Source of the DNA: Clostridia bacterium | GTDB taxonomy: Bacteria > Bacillota_A > Clostridia > Christensenellales > UBA1242 | DNA length: 11,955 nt | NCBI GenBank assembly: GCA_017508345.1 | Contig: JAFVZD010000156.1 | Coordinates: 1-11,955 of the forward strand | Reading direction: 5' to 3' | In this document: positions 8,293-11,955 of the stretch, in pieces | Position numbering within the stretch: the first letter of the stretch is position 1 | Layout: each line of letters starts with the position of its first letter | Position numbers and translations under genes: made by a program | The notes under the pieces: model-generated | The model's database searches: none | What the model was told of the DNA's origin: nothing | What the model saw: only the letters and a program-made list of their open reading frames with translations

Positions 8293-9159
8293 ATTATTAG
8301 AGGACAAATTATAAAAGGTGTAGGTGGCACATTTACTATCCGTGCCCAAGACAAATTATACCAAGTATTCGGTCGCAAAAAATTCAAAGACACAGGGCTA
8401 CTCGTAGGTGACTATGTAGATTTTGATGAAAATGAATTAGTAATAAATCAGGTTTTTGAGCGTCACAATAGGTTGATTCGCCCACCAATAGCTAATGTTA
8501 CACAGTTATTTATAATTATCGCACCAAAGCCAAAACCAGATTTTTATCTCATAGACAAAATATTGGTACGATGCTTTAGTACGGGGATTACTCCTATCTT
8601 GGTAATCAATAAGTGCGATTTGCTATCCGACAAACTAAAGAATAGTATTTTGTCCCAGTACGCCAATATTTGTGAGATATTAATAGTCAGCGCCAAACAT
8701 AATATTAATATTGATGCGATTGTAGATAAATTGCAAGGCAATCTCAATGTCTTTACTGGTCAATCCGCAGTAGGTAAGAGTAGTTTGTTGAATGCAATAA
8801 TGCCACAGACATTCTCAGCGGTAGGAGAGTTGAGCAAAAAAATAGAACGAGGCAAGAACTGTACTCGCCATTGTGAGATATTCAATCTCAACCAGAATAC
8901 TCAAATAGCAGACACGCCTGGATTTAGTGTATTGGATATAGATACTATAGACTCCAAGACACTATGTGATTACTACCCGGATTTTGTCGCTCTCCAAAAA
9001 GATTGTACATTCAATACATGTGTGCATGTAGGAGAGAATGATTCCAATTGTGCTATCAAACGCGCTGTCCATTCCGGATTAATAAATGCAGATAGATATA
9101 ACAGATATTGTGAGTTATATAGACGACTAAAAGATAAGGAGGACAAACTCTATGAATAA
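8293..9159 (+). CDS. rsgA: Small ribosomal subunit biogenesis GTPase RsgA, apparent ATT start
   Basis: RsgA is a circularly permuted GTPase that checks late 30S-subunit maturation at the decoding centre. Starting at ATT 8293 the protein has 288 residues, the usual size. Residues 1-60 form the OB fold (IIRGQIIKGVGGTFTI, GLLVGDYVDF). The GTPase motifs follow in permuted order: G4 NKCD (106-109), G5 SAK (133-135), G1 GQSAVGKS (156-163) and G3 DTPG (207-210). The zinc site is C238, C243, H245, C253. The frame is closed by TGA at 8263, and between that stop and 8473 it contains no ATG, GTG or TTG. A start at TTG 8473 would remove the whole OB fold, which the family needs for 30S binding. ATT 8296 is the alternative. 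The 3' end overlaps rpe by 8 bases. A sequence error hiding a normal start is possible. Confidence 0.9.
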   Translation: MIRGQIIKGVGGTFTIRAQDKLYQVFGRKKFKDTGLLVGDYVDFDENELVINQVFERHNRLIRPPIANVTQLFIIIAPKPKPDFYLIDKILVRCFSTGITPILVINKCDLLSDKLKNSILSQYANICEILIVSAKHNINIDAIVDKLQGNLNVFTGQSAVGKSSLLNAIMPQTFSAVGELSKKIERGKNCTRHCEIFNLNQNTQIADTPGFSVLDIDTIDSKTLCDYYPDFVALQKDCTFNTCVHVGENDSNCAIKRAVHSGLINADRYNRYCELYRRLKDKEDKLYE

Positions 9160-9814
9160 TATTTTGATTGCTCCTAGTACAGACCCTAGCCCTATTGATA
9201 CTTTGCCCGAATATGTCCACGCATTGCAATTGGCCAAGGCAGACTGGTTGCATTGCGACATAATGGATGGTCAATTTGTACCCAAGACTACTTTTGATGA
9301 GATTACTCTCAGTATCATTAGCAAACGCACCTCCATGCCAAAAGATGTTCACTTGATGATGGTGGACCCTATCACAAAGATTCCTGCCTATATCCATGCA
9401 GGAGCAGATATAGTGACATTTCACTATGAGGCATATGCTGACCCTAATGATATTATTAATGCAATTACTACAATCAAAAAACTAGGTAAACGCGCAGGTC
9501 TCAGTATCAAGCCCGATAACAATCCAGAATGCCTCATTCCATACTTGCACCTAGTAGATTTGGTGCTAGTAATGTCTGTAGAGCCAGGCAAAAGTGGTCA
9601 AGCATTCTTGCCTAATAGTTTGGATAAAATACAATGGCTGGCACAATATAGATTAGAGCACAACCTCGCATTCTTGATAGAGGTGGATGGTGGAGTGAAT
9701 ATCAATAATATTCAACTAGTCAAATCAGCAGGTGCTGATGTAGTAGTATCTGGTAGTGCTATATATAATGCAGAGAATAGGGCAGAGTATATTCAATCCC
9801 TCCGCGATGCGTAA
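9152..9814 (+). CDS. rpe: Ribulose-phosphate 3-epimerase
   Basis: This TIM-barrel enzyme interconverts D-ribulose 5-phosphate and D-xylulose 5-phosphate in the pentose phosphate pathway. The 220 residues are full length. Family motifs are IAPS (6-9), HCDIMDGQFVP (34-43) with catalytic aspartate D36, DVHLM with H67, FHYEA with H91, MSVEPGKSGQ (141-150), VDGGVN with the second catalytic aspartate D179, and the phosphate-binding SGSAIY (200-205). The first loop reads STDPSPIDTLPE in place of the common SILSADF, so it is a somewhat diverged copy, but all catalytic and metal ligands are kept. The start overlaps the end of rsgA, and AAGGAGG (9136-9142) supports it. The rsgA-rpe pair is common in Bacillota. 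The thiN gene that follows rpe in Bacillus is absent. Confidence 0.95.
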   Translation: MNNILIAPSTDPSPIDTLPEYVHALQLAKADWLHCDIMDGQFVPKTTFDEITLSIISKRTSMPKDVHLMMVDPITKIPAYIHAGADIVTFHYEAYADPNDIINAITTIKKLGKRAGLSIKPDNNPECLIPYLHLVDLVLVMSVEPGKSGQAFLPNSLDKIQWLAQYRLEHNLAFLIEVDGGVNINNIQLVKSAGADVVVSGSAIYNAENRAEYIQSLRDA

Positions 9815-9829
9815 CAATTTGCTTGTTAC
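9811..9829 (+). repeat. Hairpin GTAACAA/TTGTTAC over the rpe stop codon
   Basis: A perfect 7-bp inverted repeat with a 5-base loop (TTTGC) includes the rpe stop TAA. No T run follows, so it is not a standard terminator. It could protect the end of the rpe message or limit read-through into spoVM. Confidence 0.45.
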
Positions 9830-9836
9830 CTGCATA

Positions 9837-9842
9837 TATAAT
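9837..9842 (+). promoter_or_regulatory. Possible -10 element for spoVM
   Basis: TATAAT sits 30 bases before the spoVM TTG. No sigma-A -35 box lies at the right distance. In Bacillus subtilis spoVM is under sporulation factor sigma-E, whose -10 element resembles CATACAAT. The CATATATA that overlaps here (9833-9840) matches 5 of 8 bases, so a sigma-E promoter is possible but weakly supported. Confidence 0.35.
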
Positions 9843-9858
9843 TCAAAAGATTACTCGA

Positions 9859-9864
9859 GGGAGG
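9859..9864 (+). promoter_or_regulatory. Strong ribosome binding site of the spoVM TTG start
   Basis: GGGAGG ends seven bases before TTG 9872, an ideal distance. It marks this TTG as a real start despite the very short reading frame. Confidence 0.75.
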
Positions 9865-9871
9865 TACACTT

Positions 9872-9949
9872 TTGATAGTATGCTTCAAGGCACCCAAATT
9901 GTTGCGTGGGCTATTTAGATTGATATTCGCCCGACTATATACAAAATAA
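9872..9949 (+). CDS. spoVM: Stage V sporulation protein M (SpoVM), 25 residues, TTG start
   Basis: The reading frame encodes 25 residues with an initiating TTG and a TAA stop. The core FKAPKLLRGLFRLIF follows the Bacillus subtilis SpoVM pattern K-x-P-K-x-L-x-G-(I/L)-(V/F)-R, including the proline needed for membrane curvature sensing. The rest is a short, basic amphipathic helix ending in K. SpoVM sits on the convex forespore membrane and anchors SpoIVA, the base layer of the spore coat. The position between rpe and a reversed rpmB is the same as in B. subtilis, where spoVM lies between thiN and rpmB. A near-ideal ribosome binding site precedes the start. Its presence suggests the organism makes endospores. 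The competing frame from ATG 9880 gives only 12 residues and is too far from the binding site. Confidence 0.85.
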   Translation: MIVCFKAPKLLRGLFRLIFARLYTK

Positions 9950-10003
9950 AAAAAGACATATGTCTATGTGTTTCTCTTGGATTCACTACATATGTCTTTT
10001 TTT
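9948..10003. terminator. Two-way terminator between spoVM and rpmB
   Basis: A perfect 16-bp inverted repeat: seven A plus GACATATGT (9948-9963) facing ACATATGTC plus seven T (9988-10003), with a 24-base loop. The A and T runs give a U tract in both directions, so it can end the converging spoVM and rpmB transcripts. The left arm overlaps the last two bases of the spoVM stop codon. Confidence 0.9.
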
Positions 10004-10008
10004 GATAA

Positions 10009-10212
10009 CTAGTTAGCCTCTTGCTTCATTTTCTTTAAGCAACGAGTACATACCTTCATCTTTTGCTTTTGACCATTATCAGCAGTAACTGTAATGTTTT
10101 GCAAATTAGGTTGTCTAGGATACTTGTTGTGACCTAGTATACCTTGGTTGTCGCGTTTGATCTTGCAACCAGCCATTTTTGTCTTGCCACAAATGTCGCA
10201 TTCTCTGCTCAT
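10009..10212 (-). CDS. rpmB: Large ribosomal subunit protein bL28
   Basis: A 67-residue ribosomal protein of the 50S subunit, near the normal ~62-65. It begins MSRECDICGK and has the second pair in VCTRCLKK, so it keeps all four zinc-ligand cysteines (CxxC ... CxxC) of the zinc-binding L28 type. The central PRQPNLQNITV matches the family's P-N-L/V-Q segment. The region before it (residues ~13-30) lacks the usual SHS-type motif and is diverged. The gene runs against its neighbours, as rpmB does in Bacillus subtilis. Its start has the ribosome binding site AAGGGGGTG (10221-10229) and a very strong promoter upstream. It ends in TAG, and extension past this stop gives nothing L28-like. Confidence 0.93.
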   Translation of the reverse strand: MSRECDICGKTKMAGCKIKRDNQGILGHNKYPRQPNLQNITVTADNGQKQKMKVCTRCLKKMKQEAN

Positions 10213-10255
10213 TATACTTACACCCCCTTAGGTATTACAAAATTAATGTAAGACT

Positions 10256-10284
10256 ATTATAGCATTTTAATGAAATTTTTGCAA
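10256..10284 (-). promoter_or_regulatory. Sigma-A promoter of rpmB
   Basis: Read on the minus strand: -35 TTGCAA (10279-10284), a 17-bp spacer, and a perfect -10 TATAAT (10256-10261) preceded by TGC (an extended -10). This is as strong as expected for a ribosomal protein gene. Transcription should start near 10249. Confidence 0.85.
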
Positions 10285-10345
10285 CACTATTTGTTGATTT
10301 TTTTTATTTTTTTCCAAAATTTTTTATTTTTTCCCTTTTCATACT
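10285..10345 (-). promoter_or_regulatory. A-tract region upstream of the rpmB promoter, UP-element-like
   Basis: On the minus strand this stretch is a series of A runs of 4-8 bases, broken by one to four other bases, placed directly upstream of the rpmB -35 box. Such runs bind the polymerase alpha subunits or bend DNA. No reading frame is supported here. Confidence 0.4.
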
Positions 10346-10365
10346 CATTATCTAGGCTTTTTGTT

Positions 10366-10377
10366 AATATTAATATT
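10366..10377. repeat. 12-bp AT palindrome in the rpmB/asp23 intergenic region
   Basis: AATATTAATATT reads the same on both strands. It lies midway between the two divergent promoters and could be an operator, but in such AT-rich DNA it may be chance. The rest of 10213-10581 holds only the two promoters, the A tracts and a short GGCAA/TTGCC hairpin (10432-10444). Confidence 0.3.
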
Positions 10378-10504
10378 GTGGCAAGTATTCCATTGTATTA
10401 CTTCCTACACTTCACTATAATCTAATTTTCGGGCAATTTTTGCCTATCAAGCCAAAAAAATGTCAAAAAATAGTATACTTCTAAAATTAAATATAAAAAA
10501 ACAC

Positions 10505-10533
10505 TTGCATTCTTTATAATAATTTAGTACAAT
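10505..10533 (+). promoter_or_regulatory. Sigma-A promoter of the asp23/yloU-fakA operon
   Basis: -35 TTGCAT (10505-10510), 17-bp spacer, -10 TACAAT (10528-10533). Transcription would start near 10540, about 42 bases before the ATG at 10582. Confidence 0.7.
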
Positions 10534-10568
10534 AGTAGTATGTAATAAGTGTTACTTGTTGCATTCTT
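10505..10568 (+). repeat. Direct repeat TTGCATTCTT flanking the asp23 transcription start
   Basis: The same 10 bases occur at 10505-10514, covering the -35 box, and at 10559-10568 in the leader, 54 bases apart (start to start). The pair could bind a regulator on both sides of the start site. Chance is possible. Confidence 0.35.
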
Positions 10569-10581
10569 ATTGAGAGGAAAT

Positions 10582-10932
10582 ATGTCAGTAACAACTAGTA
10601 ATTATTACGGCAAGATATTTATAGCTGACGAGGCCATAGCCGCTATTGCAGGTTCTGCTGCTCTAGAGTGTTATGGAGTAGTTGACCTTGTTTCCAAGAA
10701 ACTCAGTGATAACTTTGCTGATCTTTTTAGGAAACAACAAATGGGCAAAGGTGTCAAGGTCATCACTAATGAGAATCATATCTTACTCGACCTATTCGTT
10801 GTATTAAAATATGGTGTATCTATTAGTGCAGTGGCTGACTCCTTACGCAAGGCTGTCAAATATCGTGTCGAAGAATTTTCTGGAATGATTGTAGATGCAG
10901 TTAATGTTAATGTAATAGGCGTGAGAGTATAA
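10582..10932 (+). CDS. Asp23/Gls24 family envelope-stress protein (YloU-like, DUF322)
   Basis: A 116-residue protein of the Asp23/Gls24 family. Family features are the start GKIFIADEAIAAIAGSAALECYGVVDLV, the middle VITNENHILLDLFVVLKYGVSISAVADSLR, and the end YRVEEFSGMIVDAVNVNVIGVRV. No signal peptide or membrane segment is seen, so it is cytoplasmic. Members are linked to cell-envelope homeostasis, and the one next to the fatty acid kinase gene (YloU in Bacillus subtilis) is thought to act with it; its exact role is unknown. ATG 10582 has GAGAGGA just before it. An in-frame GTG at 10549 lies only about nine bases after the predicted transcription start and has no ribosome binding site, so I reject it. 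fakA follows after 46 bases, probably in one transcript. Confidence 0.92.
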   Translation: MSVTTSNYYGKIFIADEAIAAIAGSAALECYGVVDLVSKKLSDNFADLFRKQQMGKGVKVITNENHILLDLFVVLKYGVSISAVADSLRKAVKYRVEEFSGMIVDAVNVNVIGVRV

Positions 10933-10978
10933 CTTTCAGGCCGTTTTCTCGTAATATTTTTTAGTAGGTGATTTAATA

Positions 10979-11955
10979 ATGCAAAAGACTATAAATGGTG
11001 CAACTTTTCGTAAAATGATAATTGCAGCAAACAAATATTTGGATAATAATCAAAAATATATAGATAGCTTGAATGTCTATCCTGTTCCTGATGGTGATAC
11101 CGGAAAGAATATGTCTATGACATTCAAGTCCGCAGCCAATGAGGTTAATAACTGTTCTAGCAACAACCTAGATAGTCTAGGTGAGGCTCTAGGCAAAGGT
11201 GCTCTGCGTGGTGCTAGAGGTAACTCTGGTGTAATACTATCTCAGATTCTACGCGGTATGTCTAGTGAGATAATGCTACAGACCGAGATCAGCACCAAGG
11301 CATTTGCCAAGGCAATGAAGAATGGTAGCCAAATGGCATACAAGGCAGTGACCGTTCCAAAAGAGGGTACTATCCTTACTGTAATCCGTACTATGGCTGA
11401 TATGGCAGAGACCGCTGCCAAAAAGCATGCTGATTTTGAGACATTTTTTGATGTAGTGCTAAAGACTGGTGAAGAGATATTAGAGCAAACACCTGAGATG
11501 CTACCTGTGCTAAAGTCCGCTGGTGTTGTGGACGCAGGTGGTAGAGGATTGCTAGTGATATTCTCTGGTTTTTACAAGGCACTTACATCAGATGATGATT
11601 TTGAATTCGACGCTCCTGCAGATGATACTATATCCACCCAGATAAAGCAGAATGAAGAATTCCACATCAACTTTGAGGACTTGGCTGAGATTCAATTCGG
11701 TTATTGTACAGAGTTTATGGTTATCAATATTAACAAAAAGACAACCGAATCCGACATAGACAAACTTCGTGAAAAACTAATGGACATAGGTGATTGTGTT
11801 ATTTGTGTAGGTGACTTGTCCCTAATCAAAGTGCATGTACATACTAATGAGCCAAACAAAGCCCTAGGTTATGCTCTAGAATTGGGTGAGATCAACAACA
11901 TCAAGATTGATAATATGCTCCAACAGAATAGAGAGCTCAAGGCAAAGCACGCTGC
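10979..11955 (+). CDS. fakA: Fatty acid kinase FakA-like (DhaL plus DegV-associated domains), 3' end outside window
   Basis: The frame runs from ATG 10979 to the window end without a stop: 325 of the usual ~550 residues. FakA phosphorylates fatty acids bound to FakB so that exogenous or recycled acyl chains can enter phospholipid synthesis. The N-terminal 200 residues are a DhaL kinase domain: NVYPVPDGDTGKN with the Mg-ATP binding aspartates (D38, D40), GARGNSGVILSQ (78-89), PKEGTILTV (127-135) and SAGVVDAGGRGL (180-191). The middle domain starts near residue 230 with IQFGYCTEFMV, typical of YloV. AGTAGGTG (10963-10970) is the ribosome binding site. The asp23/yloU-yloV pairing is conserved in Bacillota. 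An older label is dihydroxyacetone kinase-like protein. Confidence 0.93.
   Translation, partial: MQKTINGATFRKMIIAANKYLDNNQKYIDSLNVYPVPDGDTGKNMSMTFKSAANEVNNCSSNNLDSLGEALGKGALRGARGNSGVILSQILRGMSSEIMLQTEISTKAFAKAMKNGSQMAYKAVTVPKEGTILTVIRTMADMAETAAKKHADFETFFDVVLKTGEEILEQTPEMLPVLKSAGVVDAGGRGLLVIFSGFYKALTSDDDFEFDAPADDTISTQIKQNEEFHINFEDLAEIQFGYCTEFMVININKKTTESDIDKLREKLMDIGDCVICVGDLSLIKVHVHTNEPNKALGYALELGEINNIKIDNMLQQNRELKAKHA

Noticed and set aside
8473..9159. rsgA starting at TTG 8473
   Set aside because: This would remove the complete OB fold that is clearly encoded upstream in the same frame, and no ribosome binding site precedes this TTG.
9880..9918. 12-codon frame from ATG 9880
   Set aside because: Too far from the ribosome binding site and without similarity; the overlapping TTG frame encodes SpoVM.
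10432..10444. GGCAA/TTGCC hairpin as a terminator
   Set aside because: The stem has only 5 bp, no T run follows on either strand, and no gene ends nearby.
10549..10581. Longer asp23 product from GTG 10549
   Set aside because: It begins about nine bases after the predicted transcription start and has no ribosome binding site; ATG 10582 has one.
1..11955. Mobile element, CRISPR array, phage or defence system, riboswitch, tRNA
   Set aside because: All longer frames belong to core families. No regularly spaced repeats, transposase motifs, cloverleaf or known riboswitch core were seen.

Overview
The window carries a conserved stretch of housekeeping genes from a low-GC (roughly 40 % by eye) Bacillota genome, most likely a spore-forming member of Clostridia. 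The support is the gene order pcrA–ligA–gatCAB–rpoZ–priA–rsgA–rpe–spoVM–rpmB(reverse)–asp23/yloU–fakA/yloV. It is a shortened version of loci known from Bacillus and Clostridia. The genus cannot be named from the sequence. No mobile element, CRISPR array, tRNA or rRNA was seen, and nothing here looks like a new multi-gene system. The interest lies in unusual details inside core genes.

Positions 1-2557 hold the end of the PcrA helicase gene and then ligA, the NAD+-dependent DNA ligase. The ligA frame is broken by a single in-frame TAG, exactly between the catalytic core and the C-terminal BRCT domain. A strong sigma-A-type promoter overlaps the ligA stop codon and drives gatC-gatA-gatB (2612-5782), the amidotransferase that makes Gln-tRNA(Gln) and/or Asn-tRNA(Asn) by the indirect route. 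The omega subunit of RNA polymerase (rpoZ) and a probable terminator follow.

Positions 6066-9814 hold priA (replication restart helicase), rsgA (30S-subunit maturation GTPase) and rpe (ribulose-phosphate 3-epimerase), tightly packed. The complete N-terminal domain of rsgA can be translated only from a non-standard start codon, most likely ATT.

Positions 9815-10212 hold a 25-residue gene with a TTG start that I identify as spoVM, the small amphipathic peptide that recognises forespore membrane curvature. It faces rpmB (ribosomal protein L28, minus strand) across a perfect 16-bp inverted repeat that acts as a two-way terminator. The roughly 370-bp AT-rich gap that follows carries back-to-back promoters for rpmB and for the asp23/yloU-like gene. 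That gene is followed by the start of a fatty-acid-kinase-like gene (fakA), which runs off the end of the window.
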